Shown: positions 22,666-32,034, counted from the first letter of the stretch. The stretch: DNA of 39,393 nucleotides from an uncultured Ruminococcus sp. (GCA_937892835.1 CALBHM010000307.1:1-39393); one strand, 5' to 3'. The notes: generated by a model from the sequence alone, not told the origin. Numbers and translations are program-made.

Positions 22666-23520
22666 ATGAAAACCAGAATCATTTCGGGAGTTTCATATTC
22701 CCTTATCATTATCGCCGTAATGTTTTTCATGAATACGGCGGCGTTGCCGATACTCATGGCGTTCATCTGCGGTGTTGCCGTTTATGAGCTTAATCATGTT
22801 GCGAAGGTCAAGCTTCCGCTTGCTATTCCGTCAATTATCGTCGGCGCATATATTCCGCTTGAAATTCGATATAATTTTCTTGAAAAAATTCATGTTACAC
22901 CGTTTGCGGCTCTTGCGGTATATATTATCGCAATGCTTATCATGATGGTAAAGTGGCACGGCGAGGTTAAGTTTGAGCAGGTTGCAATTTCTGTTCTTTG
23001 CTCAATCGCCGTTCCCGAATCGCTTGGCTGTTGGATCAGAATCAATGACCTTCAGCTTGCTGATGAAAGATATACACAGGCGAACGTTGTTTATCTCATA
23101 TTGTTTACGATTTTCTGCGCATGGCTTACCGATATGTTCGCTTATTTCACGGGAGTATTCTTCGGCAAGCATAAAATGACCCCCGTTGTCAGCCCGAAAA
23201 AGACTTGGGAGGGCGCAATCGGCGGAATTGTCCTTACGGCGGCACTGAATGTCGGATTGTACTTTGTTTTTGCAAAGAAATTCTTTCCCGACGGAAGCTT
23301 CTTCCTTTGGGATTGGTGGGCTGTTATTCCGATTTCGCTTGTACTTTCCGTCATCAGCATTTTCGGCGACCTTTCCGCTTCGGTTATTAAGAGAAACTAT
23401 GGCGTGAAGGACTACGGCAAGCTGATTCCCGGCCACGGCGGAATTATGGATAGGTTTGACAGCACGCTGTTTGTTTTTCCGATTATGTATGGAATACTCA
23501 GCATAATCGAGACATTCTAA
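22666..23520 (+). CDS. cdsA: Phosphatidate cytidylyltransferase (CDP-diglyceride synthase)
   Basis: 284 residues with about eight membrane helices. The family signature near the end is complete: SPKKTWEGAIGG (177-188), FGDLSASVIKRNYGVKDYGK and LIPGHGGIMDRFDS, the last with the metal-binding Asp residues. It makes CDP-diacylglycerol from phosphatidate and CTP, the branch point for membrane phospholipids. AAAGGA sits 9 bases before the ATG. dxr follows after 22 bases. Confidence 0.97.
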   Translation: MKTRIISGVSYSLIIIAVMFFMNTAALPILMAFICGVAVYELNHVAKVKLPLAIPSIIVGAYIPLEIRYNFLEKIHVTPFAALAVYIIAMLIMMVKWHGEVKFEQVAISVLCSIAVPESLGCWIRINDLQLADERYTQANVVYLILFTIFCAWLTDMFAYFTGVFFGKHKMTPVVSPKKTWEGAIGGIVLTAALNVGLYFVFAKKFFPDGSFFLWDWWAVIPISLVLSVISIFGDLSASVIKRNYGVKDYGKLIPGHGGIMDRFDSTLFVFPIMYGILSIIETF

Positions 23521-23542
23521 AAATAAAATTTAAGGTGATACT

Positions 23543-24691
23543 ATGAGTAAAACCGTTGCCGTTCTCGGCTCAACAGGTTCAATCGGAACTCAGGCTCTCG
23601 AGGTTATCGAGATGCAGGGCTATGAGGTCAAGGCTTTGACGGCGAGCGTCAGCGTTGACACGATTGAAAAACAAATCAGAAAATTCAAGCCTCAGCTTGC
23701 CGCAATGGTTGATGAAAAAGCGGCAGCCGAGCTTAAAATAAGAGTTGCGGACACTTCAACAAAGGTGCTTTCGGGCATGGATGGTGTTTGCGAATGCGCT
23801 GCGTGCGGAGCGGATTATGTTCTCAACAGCATTGTCGGCATGGCAGGACTTGAGCCGACGATAGCTGCGATAAACGCTGGCAGTGAGCTTGCGCTTGCAA
23901 ACAAGGAAACGCTTGTTGCCGGCGGCCAGCTCGTTATGGGACTTGCTAAAGAAAATGGCGTAAGTATTCTCCCTGTTGACAGCGAGCACTCGGCTATCTT
24001 TCAGTCAATGCAGGGATGTCGAGACAAAAAGGAGATTAAAAAGCTCATTCTTACCGCTTCCGGCGGCCCGTTCTTCGGCAAAAAGCGTGACGAGCTTGGA
24101 GATGTCACGGTAAAAGAGGCACTCAATCATCCGAACTGGAGCATGGGCGCAAAAATTACCATTGATTCCGCTTCAATGATGAACAAAGGCCTTGAGCTGA
24201 TTGAGGCTGTTTGGCTTTTCTCAATGGATCCCAAGGACATTGACATTGTTGTTCACCGTCAGAGCGTTATTCATTCGCTTGTTGAGTTTTGCGATAATTC
24301 AGTTATTGCCCAGCTCGGTGTTCCCGATATGCGAATCCCGATTCAGTACGCATTGACATATCCGAACAGAATTCCGTCGCCCGTCAAGGAGCTTTCGCTG
24401 ACGGACTACGGTACGCTTACTTTTGATAAGCCCGATTATGAAACTTTCGGATTGATTAATGTATGCCGAAAAGCAATCAATGACGGCGGACTTTTCCCTG
24501 CCTGTGCAAATGCGGCAAATGAGGAAGCAAATCTTGCTTTCAGACAGGGCAAAATTAAATTTTTACAGATTGAGGAATTGGTCAGAGAGACCGTTGAGAA
24601 TGCTCAGCGATTTGATACATATAAACTCGGCGACGTTTTGGATATGTACAACTGGGCGAGGGGTTATGTGAAAGAAAAAATAATGGGCTGA
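23543..24691 (+). CDS. dxr: 1-deoxy-D-xylulose 5-phosphate reductoisomerase
   Basis: 382 residues, standard size. The NADPH site is VAVLGSTGSIGTQALEVI (5-22). Further marks are LANKETLVAGG (112-122), LPVDSEHSAIFQ (metal-binding Asp-Ser-Glu), LTASGGPF, NHPNWSMGAKITIDSASMMN and KGLELIEA. It commits carbon to the MEP isoprenoid pathway by making MEP from DXP. AAGGTGA lies 5 bases before the ATG. With ispG two genes downstream it supplies the units that uppS uses, so the block links precursor and carrier synthesis. Confidence 0.98.
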   Translation: MSKTVAVLGSTGSIGTQALEVIEMQGYEVKALTASVSVDTIEKQIRKFKPQLAAMVDEKAAAELKIRVADTSTKVLSGMDGVCECAACGADYVLNSIVGMAGLEPTIAAINAGSELALANKETLVAGGQLVMGLAKENGVSILPVDSEHSAIFQSMQGCRDKKEIKKLILTASGGPFFGKKRDELGDVTVKEALNHPNWSMGAKITIDSASMMNKGLELIEAVWLFSMDPKDIDIVVHRQSVIHSLVEFCDNSVIAQLGVPDMRIPIQYALTYPNRIPSPVKELSLTDYGTLTFDKPDYETFGLINVCRKAINDGGLFPACANAANEEANLAFRQGKIKFLQIEELVRETVENAQRFDTYKLGDVLDMYNWARGYVKEKIMG

Positions 24692-24722
24692 GGTCACTCG
24701 GTTCACGAAAGAGGCGATTAAA

Positions 24723-25766
24723 ATAGGATTTTTATCTGCATTGGCGAGCAAATGGACGATTCTGCTTGCGATAATATTTTTCGGCATAATAATCATGGTG
24801 CATGAGGCAGGCCATTTTACGTTTGCGAAGATTTTCGGCGTAAAGGTAAATGAGTTTTCTCTCGGCATGGGTCCTACTTTGCTTAAAAAGAAAAAGGGCG
24901 AAACTCAATATTCATGGCGATTGCTGCCGATTGGCGGCTTTGTCAGCATGGAGGGCGAGGACGAGGACAGCACAGACGAGCGTGCATTTAACAATAAACC
25001 CTGCTGGCAGAGAATAATTATCGTTGTCGCAGGTGCTATGGTGAATATAATTCTCGGTCTTATTATAATTGCGATAATGCTTGGCGTTTCGGATAATCTT
25101 TCCGGAACAAACTATGTTAATTTTTTCAGCGACAATGGGAAGCAGGTCGCAGAGTATAACGGACTTAAGGCCAAGGATAAAATAATTAAAATCGACGGCA
25201 AAAGAGTTTATTATTACACAGATGTGCCCTATCTTCTCAGCCGTGACGAAGGCTCGACAGCTGATTTGCTTGTTGAGCGTGACGGCAAAAGGGTTGAGAT
25301 TAACGATGTTGAAATGCCCTATTCAAAGATCGTTATGGTTGGTGTCGATAAGACTGCCGGCACGGTTTTCAAGGATACATTCAAGGAATCTGTCAGTATT
25401 TTCAGGATGGTTTGGCTGAGCCTGTTTGACCTTGTTACGGGCAAATATTCCGTCAAGGATGTTTCAGGACCTGTCGGCGTTGTGGACTATGTTTCCGATG
25501 CGGCGCAGGAGTCAGTCAAAACGGCGGATTACACGGGACTTCTCAGTATAATGGCTCTTATTACGATAAATATCGGTGTATTCAATCTTCTGCCGATTCC
25601 TGCTCTTGACGGCGGACGTCTTTTCTTCCTGCTCATCGAGCTTGTCAGAAGAAAGCCGATAAAACAGAAATATGAATCACTTGTTCATGCTATAGGTATG
25701 GTTATTCTCCTGCTCTTCATGGCCGCAATCACGTTTAAGGATATCTACTCGCTGATTGTGAAGTGA
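24723..25766 (+). CDS. rseP: RseP-type site-2 zinc metalloprotease (start codon uncertain)
   Basis: About 341-347 residues. It shows HExxH in IIMVHEAGHF within the first helix, FSLGMGPTLL, RLLPIGGFVSM, a PDZ domain (about 110-190, with GLKAKDKIIKIDGKRV), and NLLPIPALDGGRLFF giving the third zinc ligand. These proteases cut membrane-bound anti-sigma factors and signal-peptide remnants inside the membrane. The start is unclear. The first normal start codon is TTG at 24741, with AGGA 12 bases away. An ATA at 24723 has GAGG at the ideal 8 bases; it would add GFLSALA. No ATG or GTG exists in frame upstream before the stop at 24681. Coordinates here use the ATA. Confidence 0.93.
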   Translation: MGFLSALASKWTILLAIIFFGIIIMVHEAGHFTFAKIFGVKVNEFSLGMGPTLLKKKKGETQYSWRLLPIGGFVSMEGEDEDSTDERAFNNKPCWQRIIIVVAGAMVNIILGLIIIAIMLGVSDNLSGTNYVNFFSDNGKQVAEYNGLKAKDKIIKIDGKRVYYYTDVPYLLSRDEGSTADLLVERDGKRVEINDVEMPYSKIVMVGVDKTAGTVFKDTFKESVSIFRMVWLSLFDLVTGKYSVKDVSGPVGVVDYVSDAAQESVKTADYTGLLSIMALITINIGVFNLLPIPALDGGRLFFLLIELVRRKPIKQKYESLVHAIGMVILLLFMAAITFKDIYSLIVK

Positions 25767-25829
25767 GGATAGAAAGCTAAAATGGGGATAAAGAACAATC
25801 GCTATTTTAATTCGAACTGAGGTATTAAA

Positions 25830-26879
25830 ATGGAACGAAGAAAAACGAAAAAAATAAAAATCGGCAACACATATATCGGCGGTGACGCTCCGATAACGGT
25901 GCAGTCGATGCTCAACAAACCTGCACACGATATTGAAGCGAGCGTTAAGCAGGCGGTTGAACTTGAAAAAGCTGGCTGTCAGATTATTCGTGGTGCAATT
26001 CCCGATATGGACGCAGTGAAGCTTATTCCTGCTCTCAAAGAAGCAGTTAGTGTTCCGATCGTTGCGGATATTCATTTTGATTATCGTCTCGCAATCGAAG
26101 CAGTTGCGGCAGGAGTTGACAAGGTGCGCATAAACCCGGGCAATATAGGCTCGGATGATAGAGTGAAAAAGGTTGTCGAAGCGTGTCGTTCAAGAAATAT
26201 CCCTATTCGTATCGGCGTAAATTCAGGCTCTGTCGAAAAGGAAATTCTTGCAAAATACGGTGCGCCGACCCCCGAAGCCATGGCGGAAAGCGCAATGTAC
26301 CACGCTTCACTGCTTGAAAAATTTGATTTTGATGACATTGTAATTTCAATTAAATCGTCTAATGTAGGGAACATGATAAAGGCTTACGAGACTGTTGCCG
26401 AAAGATGCGATTACCCGCTTCATCTCGGCGTTACCGAGGCCGGCACGGAGCGTATGGGTCTTATAAAATCAAGCGCAGGCATAGGAAGTCTGCTCATGCA
26501 CGGAATCGGCGATTCGATTCGAGTTTCGCTGACTGCCGACCCTGTCAAAGAGGTCTATGCCGGACTTGATATTCTCAAGGCTCTTGATCTCAGAAGTGAC
26601 TGTGTTCAAATTGTTTCCTGCCCGACCTGCGGCAGAACCAAGATTGACCTTATTAAGGTAGCCGGTGAGGTTGAGAATGCACTCAGAGATTGTCATAAGC
26701 CGATTAAGGTTGCGGTAATGGGTTGCGTTGTCAACGGACCGGGTGAGGCGAAGGAAGCCGATATCGGTATTGCCGGCGGTGACGGTTGTGCAGTCCTCAT
26801 CAAAAAGGGCGAAATTATCAGAAAGATTAAAGAAGAAGATATTGTCAGCGAGCTGCTGGCTGAAATAGATAAGATGTAA
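25830..26879 (+). CDS. ispG: 4-hydroxy-3-methylbut-2-enyl diphosphate synthase (flavodoxin/ferredoxin type)
   Basis: 349 residues, normal for the bacterial short form. The TIM barrel carries ITVQSMLNKPAHD, IIRGAIPDM, PIVADIHFDYRLA and VRINPGNIG. The [4Fe-4S] domain has Cys264 and Cys267 (SCPTCGR), Cys299 (MGCVVNGPGEAKEADIG) and a following Glu, so the cluster is complete. It makes HMBPP, the next-to-last MEP intermediate. GAGG lies 8 bases before the ATG. proS, often found between rseP/ispG and polC, is absent. Confidence 0.98.
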   Translation: MERRKTKKIKIGNTYIGGDAPITVQSMLNKPAHDIEASVKQAVELEKAGCQIIRGAIPDMDAVKLIPALKEAVSVPIVADIHFDYRLAIEAVAAGVDKVRINPGNIGSDDRVKKVVEACRSRNIPIRIGVNSGSVEKEILAKYGAPTPEAMAESAMYHASLLEKFDFDDIVISIKSSNVGNMIKAYETVAERCDYPLHLGVTEAGTERMGLIKSSAGIGSLLMHGIGDSIRVSLTADPVKEVYAGLDILKALDLRSDCVQIVSCPTCGRTKIDLIKVAGEVENALRDCHKPIKVAVMGCVVNGPGEAKEADIGIAGGDGCAVLIKKGEIIRKIKEEDIVSELLAEIDKM

Positions 26880-26936
26880 AGCAATTCGCACATTTAAATT
26901 GTGCGGCATTGCATCAGTTAATTTGGGAGTGTAATT

Positions 26937-29900
26937 TTGAAAGAAGTCAGTTTTCTCAGCCTTTTCGGCGAGTACATAGATCAGGGTGTTGCGGCGTATT
27001 TTGATTCCGCAACGGTTGAAAGCATTGAGGCGAGCCTTGCGGAACGCAGTGTCAGCATGCTCGTCAGCTTTCCTGTGCCCATTGACTCGGCAGTAATAAA
27101 AAAGGCGAGAGCGGAACTTATTCGTGTGATGAATCTGCATCGCCTTGACCTCGGAATACATTTCCCTCCCGAGACATTTGATATAAACTACATGACAAGC
27201 TTTGTCAAGGAGATTTATGAGCATTTCCCGGCCTCAAGGACCATTCTTGAAGGGGCGACCTATAACATCAACGGAGATAAGCTGACCGTAGAGCTTGCGG
27301 CGAACGGCAAGGACGTGCTTATTAATCTCGGGTGCGACAAATTCATCCGTCAGACGATTGACCGTCGCTTTGAAAGGCTGATAGCTGTTGAGTTTGTCAG
27401 CAACGTTTCGGCTCAGGATGACATTAAGGTGCTTGAAGAGCTTCAGAAAAAGGAAAATCAAAAGATTGCCGTTGCTCCGCCAATGGCTAATCCTGTTGCC
27501 GTTTCAAAGGCACCTGCTCAAAAAAAGCCAAAAGAAAAAACCTATGATGATTTGCCGATTTCAATAACTAACGCTAAGCCGCTTTTCGGCACACTTGTTA
27601 AGGGCAAGCCGAAGCCGATTAAGGAGTGTTTGCCGGAGGACGGTGAGGTTGTTGTATGGGGTGATGTATTTTCCCTTGAAACGAGAGAGTCCAAGGATGG
27701 CCGCTACAGCATAATCAATTTCAATATAACCGACTATACCTCATCATATCCGGTTAAGGTTTTCGGCGAGAAGAAAAAGTGTGAAGATTTGGTAGAAAAT
27801 CTTAAGGACGGAAAGACAGTTCTTGTCCGTGGTGCAATAAACATGGACACCTACATGCATACATATCTCATCAACGCAAGAGCTGTCACGGAGATTGAAA
27901 AAATAGAAAAGCAGGATAACGCTCCGGAAAAACGTGTGGAGCTTCACCTGCATACAAATATGTCGGCTATGGACGGTATGACGAGTGCAAAGGAGCTTGT
28001 CAGCCGTGCGATAGCATGGGGTCACAAGGCTATTGCGATCACCGATCACGGTGTTGTTCAGGCGTTCCCCGAGGCGTGCAACACTGCCGCAAAAGCGGGA
28101 ATAAAGATTATTTACGGCATGGAGGGCTACCTCGTTGACGATGACGCTTTCTATGATGATTACGGTTTCGGCGTGGATGATGAAATCCCTGCTGAATACA
28201 TTGAGAAAGTCCGTGCCGAAAAGACCTACCATATAATTATAATCGCAAAGAATACGCAGGGACTTAAAAACCTCTATAAGCTAATAACGGATTCAAACCT
28301 TAAATTTTTCAAGCGCAGACCGAGAATTCCTCGCCACAGACTTATGCAGCTTCGTGAGGGACTTATTATCGGTAGCGCCTGCGAAGCGGGCGAGCTTTAC
28401 CGTGCACTTGTTGACCAAAAGAGTGACGAGGACGTTCTCAGAATTGCTTCCTTCTATGACTATCTTGAAATCCAGCCGAACGGCAATAATGCTTTCATGC
28501 TTCGCAGCCAGGACGAGCGTTACGAACGCTTCAAGACGGTTGAGGATCTTGAAAATGTTGACAGACAGATAATTCACATAGCGGATAAGCTTGGTAAAAT
28601 GGTTGTTGCCACCTGCGACGTCCATTTCATTGACCCGGGAAACGCTGTTTTTCGTGAGATTCTCATGACATCAATGGGCTTCTCCGACGCTTCTCAGCAG
28701 GCTCCGCTCTATTTCAGGACGACTGACGAAATGCTTGCCGAGTTTGCATATCTCGGTGAGGAGACAGCGAGAGAAGTCGTTATCACCAACCCTAATAAAA
28801 TTGCCGACCTTTGCGAAAGCGGCATGACGCCGTTCCCGAGAGGAACGTTCCCTCCGAGCCTTGAGGGTGCAGATGAGGATCTTACCCGCATCTGCTGGGA
28901 GAGAACGAAGAAGGATTATGGCGATCCTGTGCCGGAGAATGTTGCCAAACGACTTGAGAAAGAGCTGAAGTCAATTATCTCGAACGGATTCGGCGTTCTT
29001 TATATGATTGCACAAAAGCTGGTTCAGAACTCCGAGGAGCACGGCTATTATGTCGGCTCGAGAGGTTCGGTCGGTTCATCGTTCGTTGCACACGCGGCAG
29101 GTATTTCCGAGGTTAACCCTCTTCCGCCGCATTATGTATGTAAAAAATGTAAACACTCGGAATTTTTCTATGACGGTTCTGTCGGTTCGGGATATGACCT
29201 GCCACCGAAGGATTGCCCGAATTGCGGAATTCCGATGCATCGTGACGGTCACGATATACCGTTTGAAACATTTCTGGGATTTAAGGGTGATAAACAGCCC
29301 GATATTGACCTTAACTTCAGCGGTGAATATCAGTTCTATGCTCACCGATACACCGAGGAGCTTTTTGGAATTGACCATACATTTAAGGCCGGTACGATTG
29401 GTACTATCGCTGATAAAACTGCTTACGGCTTTGTTAAAAAATGGCTTGAAGTCAAGGGTATAACGGTTAACCGTGCCGAAGAGGACAGGCTGACAAAAGG
29501 CTGCACCGGAGTTAAAAGAACGACCGGACAGCACCCGGGAGGAATGGTTGTTGTTCCGGCAAGCAATGATGCCGAGGACTTCACCCCGATTCAGCACCCT
29601 GCGGACGATGTTTCCGGAGGACTGAGAACGACTCACTTCGACTTCCATTCACTTCATGATACGATCCTTAAGCTTGATAACCTCGGCCACGATGTTCCGA
29701 CGCTTTATCGACATCTTGAGGATTCAACAGGCATCAATGTTTTCGACGTTGATATTTGCGACCCGAAGCTTTATGAGTTGTTGACGTCACCGGAACCGCT
29801 TGGAGTAACGGCGGAGGAGATCGGCTGCGAAACAGGTACACTTTCACTTCCGGAGCTTGGCACGCCGTTTGTTAGAGGTATGCTGATGGAAGCAAAGCCG

Positions 29901-30740
29901 AAGAATTTTTCCGATATGCTTCAGATTTCAGGACTTTCTCACGGAACGGACGTTTGGCTCGGCAACGCTCAGGAGCTTATTAAAAACGGTACATGCACGA
30001 TTTCCGAGGTTATCGGAACTCGTGATAATATCATGGTTTACCTTATGCATAAGGGCCTTGAACCCGATATGGCGTTCAAAATCATGGAAATTGTCCGTAA
30101 AGGCAACGCAACAAAGCTTCTGACGGAAGCGCATATAAAAGCAATGAAGGAGCATAACGTTCCGGATTGGTACATTGATTCCTGTATGAAAATCAAGTAT
30201 ATGTTCCCGAAGGCTCATGCTGCGGCATATGTTAGTGCCGCAATGCGTCTTGCATGGTACAAGGTATATAAGCCGACGGAATATTATGCAACCTATATGA
30301 CGGTTCGAGGCGAAGATCTCGATACAGTTGCAATCATGGAGGGCAGGGGAGCTGTTAAACAGCTTATGAACTCGATTATAAATAAGGGACACGAAGCGAC
30401 GGCAAAGGAAGAAAACATGTATGTCGCAATGCAGGTCGTCAATGAAATGATGGCAAGAGGCGTTGAATTCCTGCCGATTGACCTATACAAATCTCATGCA
30501 ACGGTTTATAAATTGGAGGACGGAAAGATCAGACTTCCGTTCATGTCCATGGCCGGCACAGGCGAGTCGGCCGCTGTGGCTCTAATGAAAGCAAGGGATG
30601 ACGGCGAGGGCGAATATATGTCTCGTGATGATCTTCAGCAGCGTGCCGGAATCAGTAAGTCGGTTATGGAAACGCTCGACGCATGCGGTGCTCTTGAGGG
30701 ATTGCCGCAGAGCACACAGATGAGCTTTTTTGGATTTTAA
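26937..30740 (+). CDS. polC: DNA polymerase III PolC-type alpha subunit lacking the exonuclease insertion
   Basis: 1267 residues; typical PolC is about 1430. The start is TTG at 26937, supported by GGGAG 7 bases upstream. Domains in order: N-terminal domain (1-170), OB fold (about 215-320), PHP (HLHTN at 337-341, ITDHGVV, IIYGMEGYLVDD at about 391-402), palm with a four-Cys zinc module (CKKC, CPNC) and PDIDLNFSG catalytic Asp residues, GVKRTTGQHPGGMVV, then fingers and a C-terminal helix-hairpin-helix region ending in a beta-clamp-like QMSFFGF. In ordinary PolC the DnaQ-like 3'-5' exonuclease is inserted within PHP after the EANLVDD-type segment. Here PHP runs on directly, and no DxE (DVETTG-like) or later Exo motif is seen. 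It replicates the chromosome with the clamp. Confidence 0.97.
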   Translation: MKEVSFLSLFGEYIDQGVAAYFDSATVESIEASLAERSVSMLVSFPVPIDSAVIKKARAELIRVMNLHRLDLGIHFPPETFDINYMTSFVKEIYEHFPASRTILEGATYNINGDKLTVELAANGKDVLINLGCDKFIRQTIDRRFERLIAVEFVSNVSAQDDIKVLEELQKKENQKIAVAPPMANPVAVSKAPAQKKPKEKTYDDLPISITNAKPLFGTLVKGKPKPIKECLPEDGEVVVWGDVFSLETRESKDGRYSIINFNITDYTSSYPVKVFGEKKKCEDLVENLKDGKTVLVRGAINMDTYMHTYLINARAVTEIEKIEKQDNAPEKRVELHLHTNMSAMDGMTSAKELVSRAIAWGHKAIAITDHGVVQAFPEACNTAAKAGIKIIYGMEGYLVDDDAFYDDYGFGVDDEIPAEYIEKVRAEKTYHIIIIAKNTQGLKNLYKLITDSNLKFFKRRPRIPRHRLMQLREGLIIGSACEAGELYRALVDQKSDEDVLRIASFYDYLEIQPNGNNAFMLRSQDERYERFKTVEDLENVDRQIIHIADKLGKMVVATCDVHFIDPGNAVFREILMTSMGFSDASQQAPLYFRTTDEMLAEFAYLGEETAREVVITNPNKIADLCESGMTPFPRGTFPPSLEGADEDLTRICWERTKKDYGDPVPENVAKRLEKELKSIISNGFGVLYMIAQKLVQNSEEHGYYVGSRGSVGSSFVAHAAGISEVNPLPPHYVCKKCKHSEFFYDGSVGSGYDLPPKDCPNCGIPMHRDGHDIPFETFLGFKGDKQPDIDLNFSGEYQFYAHRYTEELFGIDHTFKAGTIGTIADKTAYGFVKKWLEVKGITVNRAEEDRLTKGCTGVKRTTGQHPGGMVVVPASNDAEDFTPIQHPADDVSGGLRTTHFDFHSLHDTILKLDNLGHDVPTLYRHLEDSTGINVFDVDICDPKLYELLTSPEPLGVTAEEIGCETGTLSLPELGTPFVRGMLMEAKPKNFSDMLQISGLSHGTDVWLGNAQELIKNGTCTISEVIGTRDNIMVYLMHKGLEPDMAFKIMEIVRKGNATKLLTEAHIKAMKEHNVPDWYIDSCMKIKYMFPKAHAAAYVSAAMRLAWYKVYKPTEYYATYMTVRGEDLDTVAIMEGRGAVKQLMNSIINKGHEATAKEENMYVAMQVVNEMMARGVEFLPIDLYKSHATVYKLEDGKIRLPFMSMAGTGESAAVALMKARDDGEGEYMSRDDLQQRAGISKSVMETLDACGALEGLPQSTQMSFFGF

Positions 30741-30757
30741 TAACGGAGGAAATATAA

Positions 30758-31183
30758 ATGATTGATCTTTACAAGCTTTGGGAAAATAAAAAGACAATGC
30801 CTGTAATAACGGTTGAACACGGCTCAGGAAAGGTGCTGATGCTCGGCTATATGAATAAGGAAGCGTTTGCATATACACTCAAAACACGCAGGGCATATTA
30901 TTATGATTCACAAACCGATAAGGTTTATAAATTCGGCGAAGAAAAGGGCAATGCACAGCGTCTAATGTCGCTTGACCTTAACTGTGACGGTGATGCTCTG
31001 CTCATGAGCGTTCAGCAGAAGGGTCATGTTTGCCACCATAACGGAAAGCACAGCACCTGCTTCGGAAATAATATTTACAAGAGGAGCAGGGGTGATTACT
31101 CAAAACGCAGAAAATTCGGCAGGGTAGAGATAGACGAGAATTTTGACTACTCAAAAGAAGACTATGAGGACGAGCTTGAATAA
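30758..31183 (+). CDS. hisI: Phosphoribosyl-AMP cyclohydrolase
   Basis: 141 residues. Family marks are MPVITVEHGSGKVLMLGYMN, KEAFAYTLKTRRAYYYDSQT, KGNAQRLMSLDLNCDGDALL (metal-binding Asp and Cys) and GHVCHHNGKHSTCF, with the second zinc Cys pair. It opens the purine ring in step 3 of histidine synthesis. GGAGG is 7 bases before the ATG. The usual HisE partner domain is absent, and the gene lies alone behind polC, 17 bases downstream, rather than in a his operon. A charged tail (YSKEDYEDELE) extends beyond the usual end. Confidence 0.93.
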   Translation: MIDLYKLWENKKTMPVITVEHGSGKVLMLGYMNKEAFAYTLKTRRAYYYDSQTDKVYKFGEEKGNAQRLMSLDLNCDGDALLMSVQQKGHVCHHNGKHSTCFGNNIYKRSRGDYSKRRKFGRVEIDENFDYSKEDYEDELE

Positions 31184-31187
31184 ATCA

Positions 31188-31216
31188 TTGACAAATACAT
31201 TCTTTTGTCGTATTAT
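31188..31216 (+). promoter_or_regulatory. Sigma-A promoter of the DUF2238-like gene
   Basis: TTGACA (31188-31193), a 17-base spacer and TATTAT (31211-31216), just after the hisI stop. Confidence 0.7.
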
Positions 31217-31258
31217 GAAAGAACGCACATGTCAACGAATTTAAAAAAAGGTGATGTA

Positions 31259-32029
31259 ATGAAAGAGTATATCGGCCGTATTAAGTCAAATTGCAAGACA
31301 TGGGAGCTTGTTTTCTGGTGGGTTTTCAGGGCGTTAATGGTTTATGCCTTTATTGCGGGATTTTTCAGAAAACCATTTGATATTTCCGATCCGCTTCAAG
31401 TCGGTGCAAATTTTATTGCAATGTTTGCTTGGGAAATTTTTATGTTGTTCCCCGAAAAATGTTTTGTAAGGCATATGCCGTCATTAATACAGGATTTTTC
31501 AATAGTTATGATTTTTGCTGCTTCCTTCTGCGGAAAGTTCCTTAATTTCTATTATGATTCAAGATTTTGGGATTCCGGAATGCACTTGCTCAGCGGTGGG
31601 CTTTGTGTTTTGCTCGGCTATGAGGTTGTTGTCGCAATGCAAAAGCGTGATAACAAGCCGGTTTCAATTCCCGTTGCACTGCTTTGTGCCTTGTGCTTCT
31701 CGTTCTTTGTTTCGACCTGCTGGGAGCTTGTTGAGTTCACAATGGATCAGGTTATGACGAACCCGGAAAAGGGCACAATCGGCGATGCTCAGCACTGGTG
31801 CTACGAGCTTGCAAAGGGCACTCCTAAGGAGGCGACGCTCTTTGACCCGAAGAATATCGGAAGGTGGCCGCTCATGGACACAATGGGTGATATAATTCTC
31901 AATTCTATCGGAGCTGTTGCTGCATGGATATTACTCAAAATATTCCCGTATCACCATGGCAAGAAATTTGATGTGAATAAAGAGATTGAAGAAAAAACAA
32001 AAATGCCAAAAGAGCATGTAACAAAATAA
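31259..32029 (+). CDS. Multi-pass membrane protein resembling DUF2238/YjdF
   Basis: 256 residues from the ATG at 31259 (AGGTGA 5 bases upstream); an ORF start at 31205 lies inside the promoter. About six membrane helices. Conserved-looking loops are YYDSRFWDSGMHLLSGGLCV, FVSTCWELVEFTMDQVM and PLMDTMGDIILNSIGAVAAW, a pattern of Asp, His and Glu in membrane segments that I link to the YjdF/DUF2238 type. Such proteins have no proven function. It is monocistronic, with its own promoter and terminator. The family call is from motif spacing only. Confidence 0.72.
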   Translation: MKEYIGRIKSNCKTWELVFWWVFRALMVYAFIAGFFRKPFDISDPLQVGANFIAMFAWEIFMLFPEKCFVRHMPSLIQDFSIVMIFAASFCGKFLNFYYDSRFWDSGMHLLSGGLCVLLGYEVVVAMQKRDNKPVSIPVALLCALCFSFFVSTCWELVEFTMDQVMTNPEKGTIGDAQHWCYELAKGTPKEATLFDPKNIGRWPLMDTMGDIILNSIGAVAAWILLKIFPYHHGKKFDVNKEIEEKTKMPKEHVTK

Positions 32030-32034
32030 AAAAG

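Noticed and set aside
26469..26936. proS expected between ispG and polC
   Set aside because: The gap between ispG and polC is only 57 bases, so no gene is hidden there.
26469..27224. Minus-strand frame of 251 codons across ispG and polC
   Set aside because: Covers two well-supported genes on the other strand and has no protein-like features.
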